Of a stretch of DNA of 64,000 nt, positions 1 to 12,252 are shown piece after piece (the first letter of the stretch is position 1; the number at the start of each line of letters is the position of its first letter). A program made the translations under genes and the position numbers. Location of the stretch: the NCBI GenBank assembly GCA_022747635.1, contig JAKTNV010000005.1, positions 40,424,738 through 40,488,737 on the forward strand, written 5' to 3'. The DNA comes from Hetaerina americana. Its lineage: Eukaryota; Arthropoda; Insecta; Odonata; Calopterygidae. The notes below the pieces were generated by a model. The model was not told the DNA's origin. It worked only from the letters and a program-made list of their open reading frames with translations, and did no database searches.

Positions 1-60
1 AGAAAGAGAGAGAGGGTAGAAAAGAAGGGGAGGAGAGACATAGAAAGAACGATTTCTCCC
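1..60. repeat. Purine-rich GA low-complexity tract
   Basis: The first bases are almost all A and G, with short GA runs. This is ordinary low-complexity DNA; no gene is visible in it. It is cut by the window edge, so its true length is unknown. Confidence 0.7.
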
Positions 61-2450
61 GCAAAAGAGGGAAAAAAATGATAATGCGTAACTCTTCGCG
101 AATTTAAACATTGGTAGCCTGAAATTGAGAAAAGCCTTGGGGGGTGAGAGGTGGGGGGAAAAATGAGTTGTCTCACGAGTATAGGGTTCCCAAGCAGGGA
201 CATGTGTGCTCTCACTCGCGCCGTCCTTCCGCTTGTTTGCGCAGGGGCGAGGGGCAGGGACTGGGTGAGGCGGCGTGACCCTCGACCACGAGGGAGAGTC
301 ATAAATCTGAGGAATGCATTGAGGGGTGCGGAGGGATGGGGGAGAGGGGTGGGGGGTAGGGCAGCACACCGTTCATTTTGGTCCCCCTCTACCGAGTCAT
401 GCGAAACGCTAAGGATACGGCGGCGGAGAACAAGCGGCAGGACCTGACGCAACGTTCAGCAGAGAAAAAAAAATTATCTTTGCGAGCCACCTTAAAAAAT
501 ATATTTCTTGCAAAACTTCAATATATCCTAATGATGATGGATGACTGAGGGCACGTAATCAGATTCTGGAGGGAATAAATTCCTCGAGTCAAAATGAAAT
601 TTTCTCCAGTCACGTTAAGGAAAACGAAAAATTCTAAGCATCGTCCGATTTTCTTACTAGAGTAAAACTCTATAGTCGATTTTATCTATGAAAATTTTAG
701 ATGTTTGTCTCAGAAATGGAGCCTCCAAATGGGATTTTTTGCAATTAATATTGCGCATAGCGAATTTTTCGCGAAAATCAAATGCATATCTAAATCTTTA
801 ATCGAATTGCCAGAGCACTGAATAGTATTCCTTAACTGTAGTCCCGATCACATATTATCCGTATTATCGAAACTAATGTCAAATAAATTAAGCAAAGGGT
901 TAAGTTTAATTGCAATTGTTTGACCTTAGAATAAGCGTAGGGTTAGAACACTCCAGTTTATGCCGGACATACAGGATTGTAGACATGGAAAATATAAAAG
1001 CAAAAATTATCGCATTAAAAATAATGAGGCAACTGAGACAGTTATATAACATAACTAAATAGGCATAGAGTAAAAAAATATGCAGAGAAAAGAAGGAGCT
1101 AGAATCTTAGCGTATGTATGAAGAAGCTGCAGAGAAATGGCAAGGTACAAGTACATCACGAATATATCACGAATCAATCAACCTTTATATCACGAAACTA
1201 TCAACATATTTCCCTCCGACTCGCCACAGGGAACGTGTGGTAGGGGCTATTAAGACATTACCCATCAAGAAACATTTTTTCATTTGATCACTGAGTGTGC
1301 CTACATGTCAGACCGATTTTTATAGCGAATTTCTCACGGTAAGAAAGACTAATCGCTTGGTTAGCATATTTATTTGAGGTAATTTATAACATTAGTCCCG
1401 TCGTCTTACGCGATGAAAGATTAAAATTAACTCTCAATCATAAACAACCATCGATGTTGCACCTAATTATGGCCTAACAATTTCACTGTTTTTAATAGGT
1501 AGTATTGCACACAGTATTCGTGCAATAAATGACTCTCAGTTTAGGTTTTCAATGAACCATATGCTCGTGGTAATTTTCAACGAACCCGACTAGTCTTCTA
1601 AATGAAGTTGTCCATGAAAGTTCAACCGATTGAAGAATTTAAAAATTTTAAGTGAGAAAGATATTCACATTAATCTTTAATAATGCAAACAAAAAAAGAA
1701 AGGATGGAATACATTACTGCGTAATTATCACTTAGTTTAAAATTGGTTTAAGACAGCCGATTAAAATAATTTACGATAGATAGATACGTTAAATTATTTC
1801 AGGTTCGCATGCAAATTTGCTATCTACCCCTAGAATTATTCAGCCCTCGCCGAAATCAAACATCAATTCGCAGCACTTATTCTGATGTTCAGTCAGTTAA
1901 GTATTTCTTAATATGAGGTTCCTTGACGCCATTTTCGATCATGCTACGGGAAATATCTCCCCTCCTCGCCATTCAAAACCGTGGCTCACAGGCATGCCAC
2001 TTCACCGGTGTTTATCCCTCCTCGGGCATAGTTACTGTTTTTCTCAGCTCACTTCAGCATGTTGGGTTTAAGCTGCTTGGGTTGCTCTCGGCAGTGGTGC
2101 ATTTTCTTCCGTCACAGCTTACTTACCCTCGCCGGTAAAAATGAATCCGCATTCCTGAGCACGGCGACACCAAAGATTGCCCTATTGCATGGAGAGCGCA
2201 ATATTTACGACATCGTCAATCAGGAGATTCAAAATTCGATTAGCGAAGCAAATCCTTTTCAGGCGGTCGGGTACATTCTTCTTTTCACCGGTTTCCAATT
2301 CCTCCCTAAGAGTGACACGCTTGCGTGCTATTTCGTGCAGACAATTTGACGAATCTATTCGACATTGAAAAATGAATCTTGGAAAAGGTCAGGAGCGCCT
2401 TAAATATCACTCGATGGCCGAGTGCTGCAGAGTTTATAGGGTTTCGTATT
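61..2450. other. Anonymous AT-rich DNA with a GC-richer patch
   Basis: No recognisable protein, RNA or transposon was found. A GC-richer patch with several CpGs lies at about 195-450 and carries an open frame of 98 codons, but the product matches nothing I know and has the simple Arg/Gly-rich composition expected from GC-rich noncoding DNA. Another mixed patch at about 1,925-2,350 has short overlapping open frames of no evident family. A plain GA run of 16 bases follows at 2,451-2,466. Confidence 0.5.
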
Positions 2451-2466
2451 GAGAGAGAGAGAGAGA

Positions 2467-5400
2467 CAGATACAGTCTTCGCTGACCGATCGAGGAATTC
2501 CCATACCGGAATAAATCAACAAAGACGAAGAAATTTCTTGCCCTTTAAAACTGTCACAGCATTTATCATTTTTATTATTCATTTCAAACATAGCGTTCCT
2601 GATTACCTCCTTTATACTTTAGTACTTTAATATTCAAAGGCACAGATACAGTTTGAGATATGTCTTATATGATCCGATAGGTAATTGGTTGGAACTGTTG
2701 GCCGCATCAAACGGGATACAGTTTTACGATCGGGAACACAATCGGGGAAATTCACCTTATGAATCATCAGGTAACTTAAAGAATGAGCCGTCGTCCTTCG
2801 TAAAGATACGAAAATTAGCAGAACCCCCCCCCTCCCGGCACAAGTCGAAAGCGCGTTAAATTTATTAAAAGTTGAAAACAAAACAGAACCCCGGGACCAA
2901 ATAAATACGAAAACATTCTTCCCCTCCTCCGCTAAAATCATCGAGGAACTCCATAAAGAGTTCGTGACATCCACCTCACGCACACAGCGTGTTGAGAAAT
3001 GAATGGAAGGTGTTGATTGAATGACCCACAAGCGAGCGATGACGCCCGAGGTTCGACCGAGACCGAAATGAACGAAAAGCAATTAGCTTGAATTCGAATT
3101 CATTAGAGAGTAGGGGAAGGGGAGTACCATCAGCCTTGAAAAATGTTTTCTCTTCGAGTCTTCCACCACATTTCCATCTTACATTTAGTTCGGTCGGCCT
3201 TCCACTCGCTTGTCAAGCCCGACATTTAGTCATGACAACTCCCCCACATAATGAGATAAGCAGGAGCGTTTTAGTGCTCCCCCACTCCCCCGGGAGTCGG
3301 GGGCGGGGTTCATGGGTTGGCGTGAAGAGAGGGGGAGGCGTAGAGGGACGAGAATCCTCTTACTTCGCCCTCGTCCTCATCAGATCAGGGTGAATCCTCC
3401 TCGAAGTTCGAAAGGATTGCGGAGGAGCGTGGGATAGGTCTCGTTCCGCCTTGTGGGCAACCGCAAAACGATTCTTGTTTGAAAAAAATAAAGCTCAAGG
3501 ACGTCTCTCCGGCGGTTTCTCACGAGCGACCCGATCTGTCCCGGGCGGATCGTTTCGGGACTGCTAATACGGTTTCCCGAAGCGGAAATAACGCAGAATC
3601 CTTCGCGCAACCCCGTAGGTTAGAAAGGAACGGTTGGTGGTGAGTGAGTCAGCGCGATGACATTTCGTCCGCTGAAAGATCGAAAGCGCGGAGTTGAAAT
3701 TTGCTGCACCTCGGGCCTTGGTCCAGTGATCAAACCCCCGGGGTTTCCAAAAATCAAGAGCAAAGACGTTTCGTTTTAGACACGGCGCGGAGGCAGTTCC
3801 GTCGGTATCCCCAAACGCTCCTCCCACCCTTCCAAAATATCGACCGGGTTACGCCTGCGGAAAAATATGAACGGAATTACTGAAAGCTTTTGTACTTCTT
3901 TTATGTTTTAAAATGATGTGTGCAAGTGTATAACATGGTTTTTGAAATGCGGCTTAAAGGGCAAAATCGTTTGTAGGTTATCAATAACCGAAAATCATGC
4001 CAGGGGATTGATCAGGGAAATCGATCCATATTTTCAGGTCTAACCTCAAATTTGGGCATTTTCTCGAGAGAACTTCTATCGCTTCCAGCATGATTTTCGT
4101 AGTTTTGCAGAAATGGTTGATTTGTTTTTTCTTCTGATAAGATTAAAACCAGCCCATTTCACAGGAAAATGGAAAGTTTTTACGGAGAGCAAATTGTAGC
4201 TAAACAGCGTTTTTACCAATAACGATAAGGTTTGAAACCTTTCCTTTAAGAAAAAATTTACCCATCTAGTCTTTTGGAAATATTATATTGGATATAATAT
4301 CTTAAGATTTTGAACTGTTCTTTGGTAATATCCAATAGGTAATTTGACCTCACTTTCATTACTAACATTACGTTAGTGAAGAGAAAGAGGTGATCACTAG
4401 AGCAGTAACTAACTAGCGTAGTAGTATCGTCATCAATAACTACTTCATAATTAACGACTTGCATCGAAGGATTTCATACTCAGGTTATCAAAAAATTATT
4501 AATCGAATCCTACCACCGTACTACGGTCGAATACTTGCTGCTTTAGATGCATAGACTATAGTACTGCGAGCAAACTGAAATTGAATAGAATGCTTATATT
4601 GTCAATATGAGATGCCAATTCGCATCTATTGACTATCTTCTATTGGTGGTGTTAAAAGTAAAAATGAAACTAAACATTAAAGTCTAACGTGAAGGAATCA
4701 CCTACAACTAAATTCAGCAGTATATTTCCTTCGATTTCACCAAAGACATTAATTTTAATAAGTCCATTAATTGTAGATAATTTTCTGCAATCCAAATCGC
4801 TAAATGCTTGCTTGGAAATGGCATTCAACTTTGCATTTGGTTTGCTACAAAATAGTCTTAATTTTTAGTTCCTGTATTTCATACTACCTGAATGGGGGCC
4901 ATGACGGTACAGTGATTCAATCAATTTCCATCCATTAATTGGAGTATTTCAAAAATGTTTCATTTAAGAATGGAAACTTTTGGCTGAACAAAGAATCATC
5001 ATCAACTTAAGAATGCAGACAACTTCCTCTTTTGAAAGGTTGTTCCGTTCATGGCTTAGAAAAGAGAAAGTGATTACTTCGGTAACAGATACCGATGTGT
5101 CTTGAAATTCTTAGCTGTGAGTAGTCTGGCATATATGTATGTGGTCATGCTTCATAAGAGGTGTCTGCTAGATATAGACCATGGAAAGTGTTCACGACTC
5201 AGGGTTCTCTCTTTGGGCCAAGTATAACAAAATAATCTTGTAATATGCACGGTATAATATGTACGGCAATAAGTACGAGAAATATAAATTTTATAGGACC
5301 ACATTGATAACATTAGGTGAAATAGCATAATTATAGTTAAAAAAAAGTAAAATTAGAAAGCCCTGGAGTCGTTATCTAATGGAAATCGTTCAGCCATTTT

Positions 5401-7009
5401 TATTGGTTTAAAAAATCTTCAAAGGAATAATTCGTGCGATCCAACTATATAGGCATCACTTATCGACTTTGTCCAATATTAACACTCGAAATATGGATGT
5501 CTTGTCTTGGTCAAAACAAAATGAGACGGGGTCTTCATCCTATTGACCGTCTAATATTTATTGTCACTATTATAGCATAAAAATTTGTCCGAAGGTGTGC
5601 ATGACACCAAAGTTTGTCCGGCTACACAATCAATCCAGATTTTTTTAAACAACTTGTTAGGCCAAAGTTATCGTATCCTCCGTCGTGAACAAATGGCGAT
5701 CCATTGCATGAGACGAAGAAATGAGGAGGCGGAAATGAGGAAAATTACAGTGAGGGTGGAAAGATTATTGGGAAAATTCCGCATTTGGTCATATTTTAAA
5801 AGGAAGTGGATCACTAGTATTCTCTAGCTGGAAAGCGAGCGAAATTGGAGTGGCTCATACCCCCAAACTAAAGTGCCGGTCGAGACAGATCCTCATTTTT
5901 CTCAGGCTCGGGTAAAAAATAACGACCGTCTTTCGGGGTTGATCTATGACTTTTGATGGCGCCCTCTTTGTCAAGAGCTGCTTAGAAGTTATCTCCGAAT
6001 CCGGTAATACCAAAGTATCAACGATGGTTGACCCTATATGACATTAAGTTTTTTATTGGGTAGATCAAATATTTGCCATAAACTCAAATTATAATTGTAG
6101 ATGTCGAGACTTTTATGCGTCGTAGTATCCAAAATATTTGAAAGACCGATGAAATTAATTTTAATTCTTTGGCGGGTGCATCTGGTGGTAAATACATATT
6201 GTACCATGTACTCGTATGTACGTGCTTGCGAAAGACCCACCCCGACCTTTGACTTTGGTTTTGACCCTACATCCACCATTCCGAGGCGGAAATTACTGGT
6301 TATCGGGTGGATATTGACAAGGCGTGGGCCTAGCCTGGGGAGGAAACATTATTCATTCTTCTACCTTCAGTTCGGGAGTGGTGAATAAATGGGCTTCAGA
6401 CCGTAAGGTTCAAAACCTGAGTGATGTCTTTGGTCTCCAGAGGTAGTATTACATAAAAAAATGTCGACTTTGTACCAATAATAAAAATTGACCATGCAAT
6501 GAAATTCGAAAGAAACGTACACACCTTCAGGCTTAGTCCAAGTGAAAAAAAAACTTTAAAAGCTAGTTTAGAAATATTTCTCCCAAAAACTCTTCCACGC
6601 TACCCCCATATCATTGCATGGTATTTTCGCCTTTGCTGTGAAGATTTGTGTTTCAGATGAGAAAATTCTCTAAGGGGAGTATTTTTATACATGAACAACA
6701 ATAATTCTATCACAATTTTTATCTCAAAATAAAGTTGAAAATATCGTCACATTATAAAAATAATCTCACTAATTTAGAGACCGCAACGCACTTTACAAAA
6801 TAATTTTATGCTTTGGGATCAGCAGCCTATATTAGTTTAGCGTATATATGTATTATTGATTTTAAATTTTACTCAATCCGATACTATTCCTCACGGGAGG
6901 AAAGTCATCATGGCCTCGGTTTGGATCCACACCTGCGTCTCTGCCACAGCCATATATAATTTCATGCAGGCTAAGATATCACTACAACCTACTATTCATA
7001 TATACGAGG
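2467..7009. other. Anonymous DNA, no gene recognised
   Basis: Short open frames occur on both strands but none has a recognisable domain, and overlapping frames on opposite strands argue against coding. A run of nine C lies at 2,824-2,832. GC-richer sequence at about 3,100-3,860 has many CpGs for this window and could be regulatory, but no core promoter is convincing. From 3,870 to 7,000 the DNA is AT-rich and unremarkable. Confidence 0.5.
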
Positions 7010-7038
7010 AATATATATATATATATATATACCCATGT

Positions 7039-7072
<34 letters not shown>

Positions 7073-7089
7073 CCTATGTTATATGTGTG

Positions 7090-7154
<65 letters not shown>
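7010..7154. repeat. Compound (TA)n microsatellite
   Basis: Three TA runs are separated by two near-identical short interruptions of the form C-CATGTTATATGTGTG. The array runs directly into the left end of the inverted 457-bp array, so it marks a repeat boundary. Confidence 0.9.
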
Positions 7155-7264
7155 TCATATATACAGAAACAGATATAAGGAAAAGGGATAGGAACACATA
7201 TAAAGGACGAACACAATAGAGGTGGGGAAGGCGGAATCGAACGGATCACAAGAGTAAAAATATT

Positions 7265-7339
7265 TCCTCAACCGGGACTCGAACACCGGATCTTTCCACT
7301 TGCCGGGCGGATGCTCTTAACCACTTGAGCTATCGAGGA
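7265..7339 (-). ncRNA. tRNA-like Pol III element, copy 1
   Basis: Seen on the minus strand: 75 nt that fold like a tRNA, with a 7-bp acceptor stem (one G-T), a perfect 4-bp D stem GCTC/GAGC, and a 5-bp anticodon stem (one G-T). The seven-base anticodon loop is CCGGCAA. The T arm has B-box sequence GTTCGAGTCC but one extra base in its stem. The A box TAGCTCAAGTGG is intact. A run of five T follows closely on the transcribed strand and could end Pol III transcription. Position 33 is C rather than U, and the implied GGC anticodon is not a normal eukaryotic alanine anticodon, so I call it a tRNA-derived (SINE-type) sequence rather than a working tRNA. Confidence 0.7.
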
Positions 7340-7721
7340 TAGTCAATTTACCCTGAGATCCGTGGGTCTAATATGTCGCCAAGCGCCCCGATTCCTTCAG
7401 CCAAGAGATGGCGTCAGGGGGCAGTTTCACCCACCAAAGGAGAAATAGACAATACACAAGGAAAGGAAAGGACAGTGGGTTAGAATTCATACAACATCAT
7501 ACAGGAAAGGAACAGTGCGTTTCGTGGCACGCATAGCCAGAAGAAAGAGATGAGCCACATTGGCCAAATACACATTCAAACACGAAATCCCGCCAAACGG
7601 CGAATAAATACTCATATATACAGAAACAGATATAAGGAAAAGGGATAGGAACACATATAAAGGACGAACACAATAGAGGTGGGGAAGGCGGAATCGAACG
7701 GATCACAAGAGTAAAAATATT

Positions 7722-7779
7722 TCCTCAACCGGGACTCGAACACCGGATCTTTCCACTTGCCGGGCGGATGCTCTTAACC
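7722..7779 (-). ncRNA. Truncated tRNA-like element at inversion point
   Basis: This repeats the 3' part of copy 1 (B box, T arm, anticodon arm) but stops inside the D arm. The plus-strand arm begins immediately afterwards. The break shows that the inversion happened within a unit. The A box is incomplete, so it is unlikely to be transcribed by Pol III from its own promoter. Confidence 0.7.
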
Positions 7780-8087
7780 TATCCCTTTTCCTTATATCTG
7801 TTTCTGTATATATGAGTATTTATTCGCCGTTTGGCGGGATTTCGTGTTTGAATGTGTATTTGGCCAATGTGGCTCATCTCTTTCTTCTGGCTATGCGTGC
7901 CACGAAACGCACTGTTCCTTTCCTGTATGATGTTGTATGAATTCTAACCCACTGTCCTTTCCTTTCCTTGTGTATTGTCTATTTCTCCTTTGGTGGGTGA
8001 AACTGCCCCCTGACGCCATCTCTTGGCTGAAGGAATCGGGGCGCTTGGCGACATATTAGACCCACGGATCTCAGGGTAAATTGACTA

Positions 8088-8162
8088 TCCTCGATAGCTC
8101 AAGTGGTTAAGAGCATCCGCCCGGCAAGTGGAAAGATCCGGTGTTCGAGTCCCGGTTGAGGA
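8088..8162 (+). ncRNA. tRNA-like Pol III element, copy 3
   Basis: Plus-strand copy of the same 75-nt tRNA-like sequence. The acceptor arms TCCTCGA and TTGAGGA pair over seven positions, and the D stem GCTC/GAGC is perfect. The B box is GTTCGAGTCC, and a TTTTT run lies eight bases downstream. It sits in the middle of the 457-bp unit rather than at its end, which is odd for a simple SINE and suggests that the tandem unit includes flanking DNA. Confidence 0.7.
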
Positions 8163-8544
8163 AATATTTTTACTCTTGTGATCCGTTCGATTCCGCCTTC
8201 CCCACCTCTATTGTGTTCGTCCTTTATATGTGTTCCTATCCCTTTTCCTTATATCTGTTTCTGTATATATGAGTATTTATTCGCCGTTTGGCGGGATTTC
8301 GTGTTTGAATGTGTATTTGGCCAATGTGGCTCATCTCTTTCTTCTGGCTATGCGTGCCACGAAACGCACTGTTCCTTTCCTGTATGATGTTGTATGAATT
8401 CTAACCCACTGTCCTTTCCTTTCCTTGTGTATTGTCTATTTCTCCTTTGGTGGGTGAAACTGCCCCCTGACGCCATCTCTTGGCTGAAGGAATCGGGGCG
8501 CTTGGCGACATATTAGACCCACGGATCTCAGGGTAAATTGACTA

Positions 8545-8619
8545 TCCTCGATAGCTCAAGTGGTTAAGAGCATCCGCCCGGCAAGTGGAAAGATCCGGTG
8601 TTCGAGTCCCGGTTGAGGA
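8545..8619 (+). ncRNA. tRNA-like Pol III element, copy 4
   Basis: Exactly 457 bases downstream of copy 3 and apparently identical to it, including the A box, B box and downstream T run. The unit that follows is cut off by (TA)n at 8,769. Confidence 0.7.
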
Positions 8620-8765
8620 AATATTTTTACTCTTGTGATCCGTTCGATTCCGCCTTCCCCACCTCTATTGTGTTCGTCCTTTATATGTGTTCCTATCCCT
8701 TTTCCTTATATCTGTTTCTGTATATATGAGTATTTATTCGCCGTTTGGCGGGATTTCGTGTTTGA

Positions 8766-8768
<3 letters not shown>

Positions 8769-8799
<31 letters not shown>
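8769..8799. repeat. (TA)n at right end of the array
   Basis: A pure TA run starts exactly where the third plus-strand unit stops matching: the unit would continue GTGTATTTGG but becomes TATATA instead. It mirrors the (TA)n at the left end. Confidence 0.9.
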
Positions 8800-8801
<2 letters not shown>

Positions 8802-10255
8802 GTATACTAAGAGAGCCTCTCTCCAACCACATTCACCAATTGCTTTCTCAGTCCATCCGTTCCCCTCATCCTATATATTTCTCTATCAAATATCCCTTCG
8901 GTGAAACAACTTTCATCCGAAACGGCCAAGCCAGTGGAGAAAATTTCCTTCATAATTTTATACAACCCTTGAATTGAATTCGTATTCTCTCGTTGTCACC
9001 TCTCTCTGTCACTCCCAACTGTTTCATGAACGCGTCGATAAAAATCAGGTGAAGAATTAAATGTAAATTGGAAATTGTCGGCCCCATTACCAACAGCATA
9101 AGGGCTCTTTGATAGTGTGCGTACATATGAGATGTGATTGCCAATTATGTCGTACAGGGAAAAGGATTTCAATTGCTTCGCTGTAACCTAGATTTTATAT
9201 TAAGTAATTATCATATCCATAATCACTTTTAAAAAACGTGCTGAGAAAAAAATATTCGACTTAAACATTTTACAACAGCACTACGGATTAAATTAAAAAA
9301 TATATACCTAATATTCCCATGTTTAACATTTACTTTACGAGTATTATTATAAAATGCCATTTTAGCCAATAGTAAAATGATTTTTCCTTATTTTTTCAAG
9401 ACTTTTAGTTCGTCGGACATTTGAATCGATTCTAAACCACTTGATTTTTTTCCCGAACATGCTGCCTCATTCAATCCTACGTTTTTATAACATTGCCTCA
9501 AAAGAAATTCAATCTTGACTAATTCGTCACGGGTTGATGAATGACTATCTTCCTCAATGAGGATACGTCAACCTTTGGGAGATTATCGTACGCGCCGAAG
9601 ACGGTGGAAGCTGGAGAGTAGCGGACTGAGGTCAAGGCAACGGAAATCTTGTGATTGCATATTAAAGATTCAATAGAACGGAATTATATTTACCTACCAC
9701 GGCACCTTACAGATTCCATGAAATATGTCATTCCGAACAAGAAGCTTCCCATTCCTAAAAGACCATTAAATATCGAGGTTCATTTTAAAAACGCTGTAAT
9801 TCCTATGATTCTGCACTTTAGTTTTAAACCACCTGGTACCAAATGTACAATAGGTAATACTAGATTTGAAATTAAATTAGAAAGTTTGCTAACTCTCGTT
9901 TCTTACCCGCTTCAGTAAACCATTATTCCGCAAGCTTAGCGGAAATCTTTGGTATCTTCCCGTGTATGCATGTGTAGGATGAAAGTATTGAATAGATTTT
10001 AATGGAGTTCATTCGTAGGGCAATACTGTCTTTGAGTTGAAATACGCATTGACGCTTAAATGATCGCACAAAAACATAAAATATATTCTCGAACAATTCT
10101 CTCTTTAAATAAGGTACCTTTACAGAAGTTGACTAGGCTGACGCTTAGAATGTGAATCTGCTTCTCAGAGCAACAAATAATATCCGATTCCCGATGACGG
10201 AGGGAATGTTCAGCATTTATCTGCTTCGTAATTGGTCGTTTTGGAAATAAGACTT
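8800..10255. other. Anonymous AT-rich DNA
   Basis: No recognisable gene, RNA or element. An 87-codon open frame at 9,655-9,918 is unlike any family I know, lies in AT-rich sequence, and is best treated as chance. Confidence 0.5.
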
Positions 10256-10260
10256 CAGGT

Positions 10261-10400
10261 GCAGCTCACTGGTCGTTGAATGGAGCGTGAAACTGCGAAC
10301 CCGCTGGCGCCTATTTATTCGAATCGGTTCACGGCGCAGGCGCTGGCTTTCTCACTAATCGACTTCATTCATACTACCCTCATTTCCTATTTTCCTCAAC
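10261..10400 (+). mobile_element. Decayed tRNA-SINE body (same family as 32.6 kb)
   Basis: The stretch around CGTGAAACTGCGAACCCG aligns base for base, with a few changes, to the GTTAAACTGCGGACCCC segment of the SINE copies at 32.6 and 36.4 kb. The following 'ggcgcc ... cggcgc ... gctggctttctc' landmarks come in the same order. The tRNA-derived head and the ACT-repeat tail are not recognisable. It is an old copy, or a related family sharing the central domain. Confidence 0.5.
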
Positions 10401-11408
10401 GACACGACTGTCGTAGACAGAATAGGGACTACGGTATATTTCTTTAAACCTCCGTATGTTTTTTGTCCATTCCGTCTGGTCTCAAAAGACAACACAATTC
10501 ATTTCCATCTGCTTGGCTTATTTGGAAGCATTCATTTTTTGCACGTTCCATATGAATGCTATTTTTTCCCTCCCTCGAAAGGTCAACCGCATTGCGTTCA
10601 TTGAAGATCAATTCAATGCCGATCCTATCTAAATTTATTAGTATATTCCGCTTTCAATCTCTTTTAACTAACTCATGCTTTCGCTGAATTTAGAGACAAG
10701 TCATATTTGCAAATGCGGTAAAACGTCTGCTGGGCAAACGGTTGCCGCGGAGGGAATCTTAATGTCAGGAGCAACCAGACTCGATCCAGCAATCCCCCGA
10801 ACGTAGAGACGGGAAAGAGGAACAGCTTTCAATCATTCACATCATTTGAAAAATAGATTAGCAAAGCGTGCGGTGGAAATGAAGTTGGTACGTGAACTTA
10901 TTTCATTTTTTTGACAAGATACGTGTGAATCGATAGGCAAAAGTGAATGTAATAAACGGACACTGAAACGTTATTTATTTAAAGGCTGACACTCCGATTG
11001 GTCCGTAAGTCCCCCAATCCGAAAGGGGACCTGTGACAACGAATGTTCAAACAAACGTGAAGAGCTACTTTTTTCCGGTGGGGAAATATTCAGGCAGAGA
11101 GCCAAAGAACATCAAAATATGTTTTTCGATTACAAAACGTCATTACGAATGAATCAATTCGGTATATGAGTCAAAGTTATCAATTAAAACCCTCAAAGGT
11201 TTCTTTTAAGGTTAATTTTGCACCTCTTTGCAGAATTAAACGAAGGTAACTGCTATTTTAGCTGAGTACAAAGGTACTAAGTTAACATCACCATTATTGC
11301 AGCAATTTAAACTTATGGGAAGTGGTAAACTACTTTAAAGCCAACTTAATTAATAGATAATTTTAGCTAAAATGTACGGAAAGGAATTCAAGCGAAAAAG
11401 TACTACTT
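10401..11408. other. Anonymous DNA
   Basis: Nothing recognisable is seen on either strand; mixed composition without long open frames. Confidence 0.5.
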
Positions 11409-11600
11409 ATGGTGGGGGAGGAGAGAGCTTTGTTGGAAGAAATCCAAAGAAAGCAGGAAAGGTAGATGCATAGCATTTTGTTTGGCGATGAAATCCTTAA
11501 GACTGTGATAGAGGAGAGGACGTTATGCAAGCGAGGTAGGGGGAGGAATAGGGATGTTGGACAGAATGACGGGAAATAGAGAGTAAACGGAATCTAAGAA
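11409..11600 (+). pseudogene. RTE retrotransposon 3'-end relic
   Basis: This stretch aligns with the C-terminal coding end of the young RTE copies near 57.8 and 61.2 kb. Shared blocks, in order, are the 'GGAGAGAGCTTTGTTGG' region, 'AATCC-A-AG--AGCAGGAAA', 'AAGACTGTGATAGAGGAGAG' and 'GGAATAGGGATGTTGGACAG'. Small insertions and deletions put it through several frames with stops. Only the part after the reverse transcriptase domain is kept, as expected for a 5'-truncated LINE insertion that then decayed. Confidence 0.75.
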
Positions 11601-12252
11601 CACTCTATTGTAATGTGGTGTGACAGTTCTTGTTTCGTTAGGCGTGGCTATGAAATGTAGGAGTGTACAGTCCGTGCCAATGCAAATGCTTATCTTAGAT
11701 TACCAAAAAATATTTGGTTTTCGCGGCAGAAGATTTCGAACATACTTTCAAAATGCATTTAGCTCCAATAAAATCGACATTCACAAGAATTACAGATTCT
11801 TACGCGTTAGATGCCCACATGGTTCTTACCTAATAGAGCAAGACGAAAAATTATCTCATATTTGGGGGAGAGTTGCCAAATCTAACCAGATGAATCGGTT
11901 AGGTGACGACACAAGCCCATAGCTTATCTATATAGAATCGTCTCAAAAAAGATGATTGCCTGCTCAATCATTAAAACTCACTCTCTGCTCTGGCAAATCG
12001 GAAATTCCCTCCAATTCAGAGATTATGTGGGTCAATGGGGTTTAATGTGCACGTTTTGGCCTCCACGAATTCTGAGCTAACGGCATAGCTGCCAAACCTT
12101 GCTTTAACCTTTCAAGCGATTGCATTTCTGGAAGGTGGGCTTTTTGAACCGGTAGTTCCACAGAAATTTGTCACTTCATCAGAATCTCATTCGGCAGGCC
12201 TTTCTTCAATAGGAATCACATAAAAATATGTTTAGGTATTCCAAGGAATGGT
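11601..12252. other. Anonymous DNA
   Basis: A 100-codon open frame at 11,620-11,922 has no recognised family; it starts at the end of the RTE relic and is probably chance. Nothing else is supported. Confidence 0.45.

Larger units (their letters stand above)
7155..8768. repeat. Inverted array of a 457-bp unit with tRNA-like core
   Basis: A 457-bp unit is present about 1.4 times on the minus strand (7,155-7,778) and about 2.1 times on the plus strand (7,780-8,768). Matching landmarks such as the tRNA-like segments are exactly 457 bases apart within each arm (for example 8,088 and 8,545). The reverse complement of 7,156-7,778 matches 8,106-8,728, giving inverted arms of about 620 bp around a spacer of about 327 bp. 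By eye the copies are essentially identical, which points to recent amplification or homogenisation. The inversion point at 7,778/7,780 falls inside a truncated tRNA-like segment. The two outer ends both dissolve into (TA)n. No protein family is recognisable; a 69-codon open frame repeats only because the unit repeats. It may be a SINE-derived satellite. An assembly artefact is possible. Confidence 0.85.

Noticed and set aside
6856..7197. Tyr-Ile-rich small proteins over TA arrays (also near 24.3, 33.8, 57.6 and 59.8 kb)
   Set aside because: These are simply translations of (TA)n, which lacks stop codons in some frames.
8088..8162. Functional alanine tRNA gene
   Set aside because: It folds like a tRNA, but it has C instead of U at position 33, a GGC anticodon not normally used in eukaryotes and an extra base in the T stem, and it lies in a satellite unit.
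8178..8387. A conserved 69-residue protein repeated three times
   Set aside because: The open frame repeats only because the 457-bp DNA unit repeats. It crosses sequence that includes the SINE flank and has no domain.
7155..8768. CRISPR-like array
   Set aside because: There are few units, the unit is 457 bp with no unique spacers, and the host is a eukaryote.
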